Of a stretch of DNA of 64,000 nucleotides, positions 1 through 14,400 are shown one piece after another. A program made the translations under genes and the position numbers. Numbering within the stretch: the first letter of the stretch is position 1; every line of letters begins with the position of its first letter. The notes under the pieces were generated by a model. That model made no database searches, was not told the origin of the DNA, and saw only the letters and a list, made by a program, of their open reading frames with translations. The DNA is from Setaria digitata (taxonomy: Eukaryota > Nematoda > Chromadorea > Rhabditida > Setariidae), in assembly GCA_003640385.1 (NCBI GenBank), contig RCAB01000141.1, forward strand, positions 62,001 through 126,000. The letters are read 5' to 3'.

Positions 1-408
1 TTAATCAGAATTTTTAAATCTTAATTAGGACTTCAAGTAAAAAATATTTAAGGTGATTAGAAATAACTTCTCTTATTCTTGAGATGCAGAGTTTTAACAA
101 GGCAGTAAAAAGAAAGCTACCCGTTAATGTATTTTTTATCATTTATTAGTAAAGAGAATAAAAGTAAAAACTAGCAAACATATCTAAGAAAATAGCGATA
201 AGAAATATGAGAATACTTGGCTTGATGTATGAAGCTTTTTATGAAATTTTAATCACTTTCTTACACTATACTTTTTCCTGCAATATATGCTTATTTTCGT
301 CAGTCATCCCTGACATGAAGTGGTGGGGTAAAGTTGCTTTCATGAATCACTTATTTTGAAATTTATAAATCTAATATTTTATTTCTCTTCTACGAGACTA
401 TATTTCAG

Positions 409-3400
409 CTACGGAATGCTCCATTTGTTGTTGTTATGGCTGTGAAAGTTAGCGAGATGGAAGCTAAAATTTCAATGCTTTTAAAGAACACAAGACAAGA
501 ATACGTTCTCGATAATCTTGTGTATCATCGCCTTGATATTCAGGTTATTTTGTAGAATTTTTAACCGTTTTTTTTTCTAATCATTGCAATTTTTTCCAGT
601 GCTATGGGTAGTTTATTTCAGAGAGATTCTTCGCTTTCCTATTGCTCACATTTTGGCTATCTTTCCACAATGAAATTAGGTGGTGTTTATCTAAGCCCAA
701 GCTGTTTCACTGTTTCCTCTTTGCAGCGGCCACCATCTCCACAGTGGATCGCCAATTATTGGGTCTATTTAGGTATTTTCATAAATTTTTGTATTTCCAA
801 CAGTTTATTAAACTGAAAAGTCAGAAAATTAACTTGTTGCATGTTATAACTATAAGGAAAAATGTACGAGAAGTTTTTCGCAACATATACGGAATTCAGT
901 GAGTAAGCGAAGTAGCAACCGGGAGAAAAGGAATGATACGCCATAAAGTTGTTAAGAGATCTTCTAATGACGATGTTCTGACAATTATTTCTTGAGGTGA
1001 TCCGTTTGGTTTAATTCGCAATACGGGTATTCGTTTGAGCGTTCGTGAACATGTTGGTGCGCTTTCTGGTATTATACCATACTGGCGTGATAAAGCATCT
1101 GGTGATTCACATGAATTTGTGTTGCGACGTTATATAGCCACTTCACGAGGTGTTATGATCACTTATCCTGCAACTGTTATTCGAGACAATTATGAACCTG
1201 ACTTGCAATTATGGTTGGTTTTTTCATATTTTAATCTATGGTATCTCGCGATCAAATTTCATCCTACTTAAGAAACTGTAAAGGGTCGCATTTCTGGTAT
1301 TTCAATCTTTTAAATGGTTTACATTTCTTCTTAGTGAGAAAAGATGGATAATAGAAAGGCAGAAACATTTATAAACTGAGATTTGCAGTCTTCATTTCCA
1401 GAATCCTTCTCAATTTAATTTTCATGCTTCAATTTTGCTTCCAGTGGAATTCTTTAAAGAATCATTGGTCACTTTCTATTTCATCTTTGTTTAGGTATGT
1501 GCGCGCTAATGAATTTCCTGGAAGAATCGTTGTGACTGGACCATTCTTAGAGGATAATGTAGGACAAGTTGTAACGATTTCGACAGCTGTTTTTGAAGGT
1601 AGATTCGCCATTGAATTCTAAATTTTCTATTTTTTTTTTCCTTTTGAAATGATTATGTTCAGAATTTTTTTTTTTTTGCACTTTTTAAAAGTCAAACCAA
1701 AAATCTAACGATGTTTCAGGTCAAGCCGGAAGTATGCATAATTCTAAAGATCAAGTTTTTGCTGTCGTTGCTATGGATGTTACCGTGGGCTTTTTTTCGA
1801 AGTTGTTGCGAAATGCAATCAGCATTTGCAGAGAGGTTTATTTTTTATTCTTTTTCATATTGGTTTATTTTATTCTCCTTTAAAGAGATGTATAATTGGA
1901 CTAAAGCTCTTTCTTATGTATTTTTGAGTTGCATTACGCTGCAAGTAGAGCGCCATCTATTTAACAAAGTATAAATTTTTGATGATTTCTAGTCCCGGCG
2001 TTGCGTTCTATTTGATGACTTGGGTAATGTTATTTCACGCGGAATAGAAACGAGTATTTCAAGTAAGAAAACTCGATCTTATGGCCGAAGCGTTTCCTGG
2101 AATGCTGTTGAACGTTTCCATATAAGTTATCTAGAGCCTCAGCTTGCAACATACTTGATCACGAAGACAAAATTTGTTAAAAAGAAACAGTGTATGCAGT
2201 GGGCTACTCGCTCAGTCGAACGTTTCTTCCGATTCAATATTTCTTATTCAGACGCTTTGACCGTAAATCTTCTCTTGAACTTCTTTTTCATATATCTAGT
2301 TCTATGCTGGAATGCACAGAATAATTTGTTCTATTCTGGATTGAATTTCTAAACTAGTAAATCACTTTTTTTTGAATTAAAATAATCGCAGTAGTTTTTT
2401 TCCTCAGATCACATCTTCAGATTCCATGTGACGATGTCAGCTCTACTTCCGGTGTGAAATTGGGAAGTATCCGTGCAGAAGTGATTCCGGTACCACAAAC
2501 AAATTTGTTTCTTGCTCTTATAAATGAAACTTGTGATCCACAGCATCCTATCCAGGTACTGTTAGTATTTATTCTTTTTGAAGGTCCTTTGTCCATAAAT
2601 GAAATTTTTATCTTTAATTAATGAGTTGGGAATGGAGGGAATTTTTCTTTACTGTAATTTCAGTTCAGTTTCTATTTTCTTAGTTGTATTTAAAAATTGG
2701 CACGAAAATGAAACTCTTTTTTGTCTATATTTGGCATTATTTTTCGTATTATGGTACTTCACTATTTCCCAGTTCAGTATGATATTTCAGGCGTTTTGTC
2801 CATGTTCAATTAGTGATCGTCGATGTCTTCTATGCACACGTTTCGATGATGCGGAATGTGAATGTCCATGTCAGTGTCCATTAAACTGTAATACATATTG
2901 CATAGTCAGCTCATTAAACACTTCACTTTATCGGGTAAGTTAGTAGATATATAATATATTCTGTGTTGCATTCATTAAGGTGTTTTATCTTACAAATATC
3001 ATACTTTATAAATTTTGATTTTGAAAGAGGATTTTAGAGGACATATAACTTCTAGCTTTTGATTTATGTTTTAATGGGAGTAAAAGGTAGGTTCTTGCTG
3101 CTGTTTAGATTACCAACAATTTCGAAAGTTTGAGGGAATTTTTTCTGTATTTTCAGAAGGCGCCTTTTGTACCAAATATGGAATGTTCAGATTTAGAAGA
3201 ATGTCCGGTACTGGCAACAGTTGTTCCATTTGCTGCTAGACCACTCCAGAAAACAGTATTACAAGAGTGTATCAGTATCAAGTATTCCTTTTTTAATTTT
3301 AGTTTGCAATCTGAAAGATTAAAATTTATCCTAAACAACTTTTATTTTGAAATTTTACCGCTTATGCTTCTTTTTATGACCAATATTTTCATAGCTTTTG

Positions 3401-5481
3401 TGACTATTGTGCTTGATTACCCCATCACTGAATTAAAAACTTGGGAATTTGTGGGAAGTATTCTTGATATGGGTCTTCTAATTATATTTTAAACTCGGAA
3501 ATAAAATAAGGTTCAGTTTAATTGTAGTTTTGAAATAATTATAGATGTGAGAATTACAAAACGCTAGATGATTGTTTGGGTATATTGGGATGTCAGTGGT
3601 GTACTTTTGATAGCGACGGGCAGACACTTCTGTTGAATCCATCTTGTGTTTCTACTGATCAATGTTTCGGTGGTACGAAAGGAAGACGTATTCGAGGTTT
3701 CTTTTCTGTTTTTATCGCTAATTCACAGCGACTGTCGAGCATTGTTTTTTTTTTTCTTTTTTTTTTTTAAATGAACTGGCTAAATTTCAAATATTAAAAA
3801 TTTTACTTTTCACACTTATTGCTTAGGTTTCTTGGAAAGTGAGTCACAACTAGCTCCACAGTGGTCGGTTGGTGCACCTGTTGGTCCAGTTGCGGCTGGA
3901 ATAATGAGTGTTTTCTTGATCATGGTATCAGTTCTACTTTTTTAACTTATTTGTTTACCTTTTACAAATGACTGTAAGCTATGTGGTGTGTACTACTTTA
4001 CATATTTTACACTCTATTTTTCATAATGGCAAGACATATAAACGAAACTGGAGTTTTATTTCCAGGTCATGGCAGTGTACTGTTATCGTAGTCAGGTCAA
4101 TCGTCTGGTAGAAGCAAATTCACTTACAGATTCTTATGGTGCTCCATTGTGTGGGAGGAATTTCGAAGATGATGATTTCCAGTTTGATCATGACGGTTCT
4201 GGATCCATCAATGGTATAAAGATTTTGTATTATTCTCGATAACTTTTTTTTACTATCAGAAATCAAATGTAACCTGAAAATCAATTTAGGATCATTAGTA
4301 AGATGGTGAAGTTATGATAGCTATTCCAGAAAAAGCAGTTGCTTTGATCCAACTAACATCATTTGAAAGAATGTCAAATCCATTGACAACAGTTCGTCCG
4401 CAGTATCGGATCTCACCACGAACAGAATCGAGCGATCATGGTTATTCTACAATGACTGATCGCATGCAGGGTGATGAAAGCGAATGTGCTACCAGCAAGT
4501 TAGCTTCGGCTTAATTATTTTTATAATGTTATCGAAAATTTGGATGTAAATTTTGTGAGTGTCCATAGGAAATTTAAAATTTCTTGAGGGTTAAAGAAGC
4601 CGACTTAATATTCATCTGGTGTACACATACATGTAGTGTAGGTACAAATTTTATCTAACAAAAACACTGTATTATTTCTAAATAGTCTTTTTGAAGGTTA
4701 AGCTTCTTCAAGACAACTTTAAAATAATCATGTTGATTTGAGTACTAGCAGTCTCTATGAAGAATCTAGGTAGGTCTGACGATTTTTAATTAACTTTTTA
4801 AGACAGAGGATTGGAGTTTGGCTCGGATAAGTGTTTTGGTCACTTTAATGATGTCGTTTGCTGCAAGTTTCTTTTTTGAAAAAGATTTTTTGATGTGTAA
4901 AAATTGAAAAAGTGTAAATGGTAACGAAAGTCGCATAAAGCGTGGAGGATTTTGACTGACCACATTATAGGTCTAGTCAGGACTTAACAACTGTAGCAGT
5001 GAGTCAGAGTTAAATTCTTTTTTTTTTTTGGTGTATGTGTATCTTCGTTTTTGACAGAATTATTAAATCGTAGGAATTAATAGGGAAGCGAAAAGTGTTG
5101 AATAGTAGTCATATTGGTGATAATAGATAGGTTCGGTTTGTTCAGTTTAGAATCATTAGTAATTTAAAGATTTACCTTTCAAAAAGCAAAACGGATTGAC
5201 TTTATGAGATATTGTTTTTGAATAATGCACTAGTTACAGTATTTATGCTTTATCATTTCCCTGGAAATAAGTAGTTTTATAGTCGCATATCTTGTTTTTA
5301 TTGACTTATTTAGAGCAGAGCATAGAATTGGCTGATCTATTTCAGTGTAAATATTTCACGAGAGACGGGAAAAGCACTGTTGACAACAACGTTAGATGAG
5401 AATGATGATGGTTGTTCAATCACTGTAACAACAGAAGCTGATGTACACCAAGCACCACGGAGTTTAGTTATGTCTTCCTAG
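409..5481 (+). CDS. CACHD1: CACHD1/tag-180 type VWFA and cache domain protein (C-terminal part)
   Basis: Partial gene; the VWFA half lies before the window. Exons that join in frame: 409-543, 622-772, 997-1213, 1495-1598, 1720-1835, 1993-2262, 2421-2555, 2791-2934, 3157-3281, 3545-3696, 3827-3924, 4066-4213, 4303-4498, 5346-5481, giving 708 residues and a stop. The cache region is exons 2-5 and includes [10 protein letters not shown] and [18 protein letters not shown], close to human CACHD1. A cysteine-rich stretch follows ([22 protein letters not shown]). One membrane helix lies at about residues 533-556 of the fragment, ahead of a cytoplasmic tail with SSDHGYSTM, matching the human ESDHGYSTM motif. 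The family resembles calcium-channel alpha2delta subunits and sits at the cell surface. If the last intron is retained, translation stops at 4512-4514 and the tail is shorter. Confidence 0.95.
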
Positions 5482-6688
5482 AAATGAAACTAATTTTAGA
5501 TCTGGTCCTTATTATTTCCTTTTAATCGTGATCGTGTTAGAGACTGACTTTTGTTGTTTCAGTAATTTGGGCTCACGTGAAGTGGAATTTCAGAAACTTT
5601 TTAATAATTTCGTGATTTCAGGAAACATCGAACCTCTGTATAATATTGTTTAGAAATACGCCCGATTAAAAAAATTTTAAAAAAAGGAAGAAAAAAAGCA
5701 TTAGGGTCGTAATATCTTTTAGATGAAATAGGAAAGAAATAGGCCTTTTGTTGTACTTTTCAGTTGGTTGATTTTTATCAATTGCCCATTCAATTTTGCT
5801 TTATTTCTTACTGTACAGCGAGCAGGTAATGTCGATTTTTATTCTCATGTTGTTATTCGCTTGAATCTATTTTATGAATGCAAAAAAAAAAAAAAACGTT
5901 TGGTTTAAATTTATCCTTTTTTTAATAGGATTTTTTGCTTTTGAATTTACTAAAGCTACATTTTCAGTTTTATGATACCAGGCTATCTCGTTTTTTTTTT
6001 CTTTTCTTTTTAGGAACTCTATTTCATTAACTGGGTAACCCTTAAATTTTTATTGCCATGATTCGATTAATAATTCTTTCACATTATAAGTCAAGGAAAC
6101 CTTTCACTTGGTGATTGCGTTAGTCCTGACAGCTGTGAATTGGCTTAGTACTGAGTAGTCAAAATTTGATGCTATTTGAGGCACTTTTTTTCTTTCGTAC
6201 TTGTATGTTTTTGCACCAGATGGAGAGCCCAATTATTACATTGTTTTTTTTTTTTTTTTTTTTTTTTCTGCTCTTCTTTTCACTCCAATTTAGTATTTTT
6301 ATCAAATTGCATTAGATGAGAAATTTTTTATAATCCAATTTTTTGCACTAAAGAGATATCTATTTTTAACGCTATTCAATGCTGAACATGTTGACAGTCT
6401 AAAATACTACATTCTTTCGCTAAAGTACGAAATTTCTTGCTTGTTTATTTATTTTTTTTTTTCATGTTACACGTGCTTAGACACTGAAAACAGGAATCTT
6501 CTCACTGTTTTTTAACATAGAGCAGATGAAAATGGAAAAATTTCTAAAATTTTAGTATTTTCCATCCATACCTCAATGCTAAAACTATACTCTATTTTAG
6601 TTTCGAGATACAAAAAAAAATTTTGTTTTCATATAACCAAGAACATTTGCTCAAAACAAGTGAATTTTCTCGTCCTATTTTAACAAAA

Positions 6689-6719
<31 letters not shown>

Positions 6720-8064
6720 CATGCCTTTTTTCTGTTGTCAACATGCTTAAAATGTTGAAAAATAAAAACGCTTGTTTAGTATAGAAAAGGAATTCGTCGG
6801 TAGAATATTTCTTTTCAGGGTATACTTTTTACAAAAACACTTCAGTTGAACATGTGAAGGATGGCAGGAATGAATGAGTGTTAGTTACTGTTGTGCAAAA
6901 GGAAAACATCAAGAAATAAGAAAGAAGAATAGGAATATCTATGCCTTGTAAAATTAATTTGTCTAGGAACTAAGAAATTGAATCAAGTTAATGAGATTCA
7001 GCTAACTGATGAAAGGTAACAAAATTCTGAGATTTATTAAAAAAAAAAAAAAAAAATGGAAAATTGATTTAACTTAAATATGTTTGGTTAATTTACGCAT
7101 CCAAGCTTAATAAATGAAAAAAATAAATTTTAATAAAAAAAAGAAATGAACCTGAGCTGAACGCTTCCCTTGTTTGCTTAAAGCTTTAAATGGAAATTTA
7201 AACTAGGTGCAGATAACACTTGCTCATTTTAAAATATTTAACTATAGAAATAGGAAATTATAAAGTGTCTATATGAGCATTTTCATTGTTTCTACGAGGT
7301 AAACAGATGCTGTAAATAATTAACATATATACGCGTTACTAATAATTAGCATTTGACAGTTTCTTCAGGTTCAAATAATATTCCTATTATTTTCAGTTGT
7401 TTTCATACATTGACCTGCTTATAATAGAAATTGTTTATTTTTGTGTATATTAAAATTGCAATTCTTTCTTGCTATTTGCTCAAATTTGTTTCATTTCGGC
7501 TGCTTCAACGAAAATGTGTCACGTTGTGAATTGCTATAAATTTGATTTCACAAACTTATTTATGAGATGTGACATTATAAGTTGACAAATATTGCTATTG
7601 AGAAAAAATTTACATAACTGAAAGGTAGAAAAAAAGTTTGGGAGAAAAAATGTGAAAATTAGAAATATGAAAAAGCGATTAATTTTTACTACTAGTAAAT
7701 AAATATTCTACATATTTCAGCTGTAATCCTTTTGCGGCTTTCTTTTTTCATTTGTTCTTACCGGTTCCTTAATATTTTCATGAAAAAAAGGGCAAGGAAT
7801 TTGGGTGAGATGATTTTTAATGATTAATTTTATTCAATTTATCGCTCCATCGCTTTTCTCACTTTCCCTTAGTCTTGTTTTCTTTTTTCTTTTTTTTTTT
7901 TTTTTTTTTGCATACCTTTAAGCTTATCTGTTGTTCAATATTATTCGTAAATAAAAGTTTGAATATATGTGCAATAAAACTCATTTTGTATCACGTTGGT
8001 TTCCTCTTCTCCGTTCATTTAAAATCTTGAACTGTTAGCCAAGAAAAAAAAACAGTAACGATTA

Positions 8065-8122
8065 ATTTAATTTAAAAGATGAGAAATTGATTGATTTAAT
8101 TTAAAAGATGAGAAATTGAAGA
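8065..8122. repeat. 29-bp tandem duplication
   Basis: Two consecutive copies of a 29-bp unit (core TTTAAAAGATGAGAAATTGA) with near-identical sequence. Noncoding and AT-rich. Confidence 0.85.
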
Positions 8123-9399
8123 ATAACACGATAGAATGAATGAAATTACTAAATGCTTCTAATACAAATTATGTCAGCCACGACGTGAATCAAATCATTG
8201 TATCCTTTCTATTATTTGCACTAAAATTCTTCGGAATAAATTTCAATCAAATTTAAAAGAAAATGAAACACTGTTGATGAAATTTATTAAAATTTTGGTT
8301 CTTACGAATGGAATTTAACGCAATATCAATTCTTTAATAAATCACTTATTATGTATCTAATAAAGCTTGAAAGTTCCTTTAAATTTTGACTCTTTTCATT
8401 CTTAGAATTTTTTAAATTTATTTGATCACTTGTTTTCTAGCTCTATCAAATTTTATAATTAAATCCATTTTTGCAATGTTGCTGAATTAGTTTAGTGATT
8501 AGATTTATTTAATGAAACTGACTAAGAGCTATATGAATTACTTTTGCTGGAAATATTCATTACTTTTTGCCAGAAATATATTTATCAATAGGATTAATTA
8601 ATCTCATATATACATATATTCCATCTAATACTACCCATTTTTGCCTCATAACTAGTTTAAATTTTGTCGAGCAAGGATTTTCTATCGGAAAAAAAAAGAA
8701 ATTTAAATTAACTGCGTTAATAATTTTCAAAATAACTATTGACAATAATGGGACAATTTCTTTCATTTTTTTTAGAAATAGAAATTTTAACGCTTTAATG
8801 TAACTGTTATTTATTCATAATGCATAATTGAGGAAAAAAAAAATTTTTTTCCAACAATCATTTTTACTAACAAATATACGCCACATAAATTTGCTGATAA
8901 ATGATAAATGATGAGGATTTTCCACTTTTTTTTTTTGTGAAGTTCCTGGTTCAAAAAAAAAAGGAAAAAGAAAGATAAATTCATGTTAATTAAATATATG
9001 TTTATAGTTTTTTTTTTCTTTTTTTTATTCAAGATTTACTTTTCTGGTTTTTCGCTCTTTTTCTTTCTTTTTTTTTTTGTTTAAAAATCACTTTTTTCTG
9101 CATTTAAGAGCAAAGAAAAAAACTTGTTTCCGCTTCTTACCTGCAATAATATTGCATATTTTTTTCTTTTTTTTTTGAGCAAGAGAAAGAAAAGCATAAT
9201 TTATATTAAAAAAGGAAAAAAAAAAAAAAGAAATTGCAGAAATAAAAATAATAAAATTTAAAAAGGAAATATTTCTTTGTTTGTTTATAAAAATTGAAGA
9301 ATTAGTATCTTTTTTAGTTACTTCTAATTTTCATGCCTTTTTTTTAGACTAAACAGTGATGTTAAATTTATATATATATATATACCTGTATATATTCAT

Positions 9400-9439
9400 A
9401 TTCATACCTGTATATATATATATATATACAGGTATGAAT
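9400..9439. repeat. Perfect 40-bp palindrome with TA core
   Basis: The arms ATTCATACCTG and CAGGTATGAAT flank a (TA)n core, and the whole 40 bp equals its own reverse complement. A further CATACCTGTATATATT-like copy lies just upstream at about 9383. It could extrude a cruciform or mark an old inverted duplication. Confidence 0.9.
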
Positions 9440-10638
9440 GAAACTTTGAACGAAATATTTGGATTAATTACAATAAAAAACATGAATGAAAACAATTTAA
9501 GCTAAATTGATTATGAATTAATTCCATATTATGACCATTTTCTATTTGTTCCATCTAATTTACTCCTCTACTGTTAGACAAAATACTAATGTCAAATTCA
9601 ATATGATTGTAATATGTAAGCAAAAGGAATTTTTTAATTTTTTTTAGTATTTGAATAAATGTTACCATTCTCAGAATATTATTTGATGCATAATCTCTTT
9701 ATCATATTTAAAAATTTTTTGATTTTTAAGCAAAGCAAAGAGTTTGAACGTAGAATGATCTAATTTGGAACAAAAAATTTCATTTCACATTGTATTAATA
9801 TGCTTTTAACAATCGTCAAACTATTCAAAAAAAAAAAAAAAAAAAAACACGAAGAAAAAAAAAGGAGGAAAAAAAATTGGGCAAAAAGAAAAAGCAAAGA
9901 ATAAAATTAGCATCAATTAAAAAAGAGTGAAGGAAAGCATTAACGCGTTGATGTAGTAAAAGGTTCTTCATCGAGACTGATTAGTTTAGCTTTTTAAAGA
10001 ATAATTCTCGAAGAAAATGACATATTTTTTTTTTATCTGATCATAAATGATTAACTAGGAGAGTTTCAATTAGTTTAATGGAAAATTATTGGGAGGAAAG
10101 AAAACATTGTCATTTCTCATTGATAAATTCATTAAAAAAAGAAAATTTTCCGAGTGAAATTTTTAAACTATTTGAATTAATGAATTTTTCGATTTTATTA
10201 TGCTATTATTCTGCTTCAAAAGGATTATCAGATCACAGATAGCAAGGATATCATTGCGCTGCCGCATATGTTTGTTTGTTAATCTATCATAATTGATGCA
10301 TTGCGTTCAGTGAGTCAGAAATGAAAAATAATTCAAAGGCAAATCATCGAAATTTTAGTTCAAATAGCAAATTCATTTGTTAGTTGGATTTATAAAAATC
10401 AGAATTTGATATTAACACAATTAACCGACAGTAACAGTGAAATATTTTAATATCCACTCGCGTAGTTCTTTTGTTTCAATGTCTAATTTAAATTAACTTC
10501 TTCCTGTCGATGATGAAGAAGATGAAAGTGGTCGGAATCTAAAGATTAAGGGATGTTAGAATGAACTGGTTCAGATGGAACAAATGCTACTGTAATGAGT
10601 GAAATGGAAAGATCTGATTGGGAAGGAGCAAAAATTAG

Positions 10639-10726
10639 TTTAAAAGAAAAGAAAATAAATATTTGTTGTTATTTTACCCATATTTTTAAAAGAAAAGAAA
10701 AGAAATATTTGTTGTTATTTTACCCA
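10639..10726. repeat. Direct duplication of a 42-bp segment
   Basis: Positions 10639-10680 and 10685-10726 carry the same purine-rich stretch followed by AATATTTGTTGTTATTTTACC, with a period of 46 bp. Noncoding. Confidence 0.85.
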
Positions 10727-11423
10727 TTACCTCCTTCGTCTTTAATTACTATCACTGTTGTTAGCAAGCTCAATTGTTACTATATTTATTAATCTAATGT
10801 TGTTATTAATTGTAACATATTGTCATTTGTAATGTGCTTTTAATTCTAGCATTAATAATAGTTGTCGCTAATTACAATTATTATTTTTTATGACTATTTC
10901 TGATTAGAATCATCATTACAATTATTATTAATTACAGACATTATCAAATACAATTACTGTTAATCAAAATTATCATTAATCGTTACAATTATTAATTAAT
11001 ATTAATTGTATGTTAATATCAATTAACAGCTGCGATGATTAATGACAATTATAATTAACAGTAATTATATTTAATATTAATTAATAATTACAGTAATTAC
11101 TTTCTTAGTAACTCATTAAAGAATCATCATTCTTTTATCTCATTACTACTATTAATTTTTATCATCCTTAGTATTCCTGTTTATTTGTTTGTTAATTAAT
11201 TAGCAGTCACCATTCTTTTATGCCATTTCAAATTTCATACTTTATTAGCAAACTGTTAATTAGTTATTGTTATTGCTATCATCCTTTTTTATCATTCTTA
11301 AAATTGAAATTTTTCTAACATCATCTACGAGTCTCATCGTTACTTAATATTTTTTATCAGTATGATATGACCAGTTATTAGGATCGTAGATGATCAAAGA
11401 AAAATTTAATTTTAAGTAATAAA

Positions 11424-11447
11424 AAAATAATAATAATAATAATAATA
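11424..11447. repeat. (AAT)n microsatellite
   Basis: About seven uninterrupted AAT/TAA units after an A-run. Simple sequence repeat in noncoding DNA. Confidence 0.9.
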
Positions 11448-14400
11448 CACTACAATGAACTTGTTTTTCCATCTGAATGATTATTGTTATAATTGCTCTT
11501 TAAATCTCTGTGAAATTATCACTATCGTAGAGGAATAATATAGTTCTGAACATAAATTATGCATAAACTAGTGGATGAGTAAACAATATGACAACATTTG
11601 GTCGATTAAAAATACGAAAATCGTTCATTGTGCCAAATAGATAAGGGGAATGAGGACAATGCGGGAATCGATATTAAACTTATAAAAATAAGTTGAATGG
11701 ATCATTCTGAAGTGTTCCTCTTATGAGTTTTTTTTTTTTTTTTCCAGGTATTTTTTAATTTTCAGATATAATTTTTTTTTTTTGAAATTAAATTATTTCA
11801 TCGTCATTATTAGTGCAAATGATTTATGCAGTTTTAATTAATTAAATCATTGAATGGAAAATGGTAAATTTTCTTTTTCATGCTATTTTTTTTATTGCAT
11901 TGTTTCTGATAAAATAAAGTAATTGTAATTGTCAAGTGATACATGCTGATTATTTTTTACGATCAATTCTCAGAATATTGCATAAATTTTCAATTTTATA
12001 CACCATTTTAACTAGCATTAAAGTGATGACCTTTAACCTTGCTTTGTTTTTTCATTCTTCTTCATCAGTTTTTAAATATTTGCCACTGTTTCACTTGGCA
12101 TAAAAAGTTCATTGCCTTTAAATCTGCTGTCTGTGATAAGTGATAATAATTAGAATTGAAATAACGGAAGCCATACACACTTTAATAATATTTAATGTAT
12201 AAAGACTTTAAATAATTGTTGATTTCAAGAGATTTATTAATGGAATTTTCTATAATTTTCAAGGTCTTCAGTATATATACATATATATAGTACATATATT
12301 TGTATATATGCTATATAAATAGAGTGACATTATTGTGGTATTTGTACATATATGTGTGTATATGTCTCAACTATGTCATAGTAGCAATGTTCTATTTCAT
12401 TAAATAATTCTTAATTGTTATCACAGTGACAAATAATTAGCGCCCTGTTAATTCTAATTTTCTGCTCTTTTTTTTTTTTTGATAACAACATTATTGTGAT
12501 ATTTAGTGGAATAAAATTGACTCATGAATTGATTCAATTAAACAAATTAACGAGATAAGACGAAGAGAAAATTTGAGTAGATTGAGGAGCATAATGATGA
12601 GATAATCATAAAATTGATTAGATTAGATTGTGATAGATGATCGGATACCGATCACATCAGTGACACCATTAATGGTCATATCTCAATTTTAATCCAGCGA
12701 AAATAACAAAAAAAAAAAAAGATTAAAAATGGAGGTAGATTCCGGTTTTACGCTTTCATTACTATCACTGAAACGTGGACTCTCATACATCAGTTCAAAT
12801 TTTGATTTTATTTAATTATTTTCGATAACCGTTTTTTTTTTTTTTTTGTCCTTATTTTGTTGTTGACAATTTTTATCTGAATAATATGCCTAATGATTTC
12901 ACCATTATTTAAAGTGTATAAGTAATTCTTTTCTAAGTTAGTCTATCCAATTTTTTTTTTTTTTTAAGTTTTGTTCAATTTTAAAATCGAATTCCATCCT
13001 ATAATCTTATATTAATTTTTACTTTGCTTTTTTTTAGTTACAAACTATTTTTGAATCCGTTTTCTTTGCTTCGCTTCTTTAATTTCTTTTGTAGTTTACA
13101 GTTCAAAAATTTTTAACAAAAAATGTCTTTGATTAGCCGATCAGTGACTGCTTATTTCCAACTGCAGCTAAGTCTGTACATGTCCTTTCTGGATCACAAA
13201 TATTCAGATGAAGGAGCGAAACATATGCGTTTTCCGGAAAGGATATGTATAGACTTATTAAGTATGTGTCACTCTTTCCGGATCTAATATTAAAAATGGT
13301 TATTTTTAAATTTTTTTTGTTATATATATATATGTATATATACATAAGAGGCGTATATCTTTTGATTCCTTTTTTATTTCACACAATCCTTTTGTCGCTT
13401 ACATTATCATTTCACTCGATTAAATGATTGATATTACAAGATAGAGGGTTGAATTATAATTTTTATAAAATTTTCCATCCCATTTCCACTTTCATTTTAA
13501 AACTTTTTATTTTAAAAGTATCTTTTTGAATGATAAAACAAGATATAAGAATTTTCAAGTTTATATATATTTATATCTCCTAGTCTGATGGATACTAGAT
13601 TGATCAATTCATTTCATTTAACTATGTTTTTTCATCAATAATCTTTAATTAAGTTCATTCATTAACATTGATTTAATTTTATTTCATTTCATAACATCAA
13701 TATTTCTCCGCTAAAATTTGATTTTATTCTAAATTTGCTAAACTATCTTATTTTAGCCAAAATAATCTGCAATAGTCCGTCATTGTTTCAGAACATTAAC
13801 TTCTGTTCTTATTAGTATCTCACTAATTTGATAATGACCAATTTAACCAGCACAGTTTAAATTTATCAAAGAATTGCACTTTAAAAAAAAAAAAGATTTA
13901 TTACTTTTCAATTAAAATTTCAACTATTATAAGGTTCAATTTCATCTATATTTAATTTATTTCATAAAGTGCATTCCAAATTTATTTCAAATATGCATAT
14001 CAAATTATCATCATTAAAAAAAATTTTTCCTTATTTAGCTACCACTACCAATGAAATTTAATTTTTTTGTTAAATTTCAATTGTGAGGTGGTTGAAAAAA
14101 ATCCAATTCAAAGTTATTGGGAAATTACTTAGGCTAGTTGTAAAATTAAGGATGGCGAAAATTTTTTATAAGTATTAATTTTGAAGAAAATTTTAAAATT
14201 ATTTTTGCTAAAATATTCACGACACTTTTATTTAATTTTTTTTCTTTTTCTTTTTTTTTTTTTCTTTTTTTGAAATTTAAAGAATTGCTGATGAGGAAAT
14301 TCGTAAAATGGCAATATACCATTTTTCGAAAAATTTTTCCCTTTTCGAAGATTTCTTCTGAGATGTTTTAGTTCATTTATGATTCAATTTTATCCTTCCC

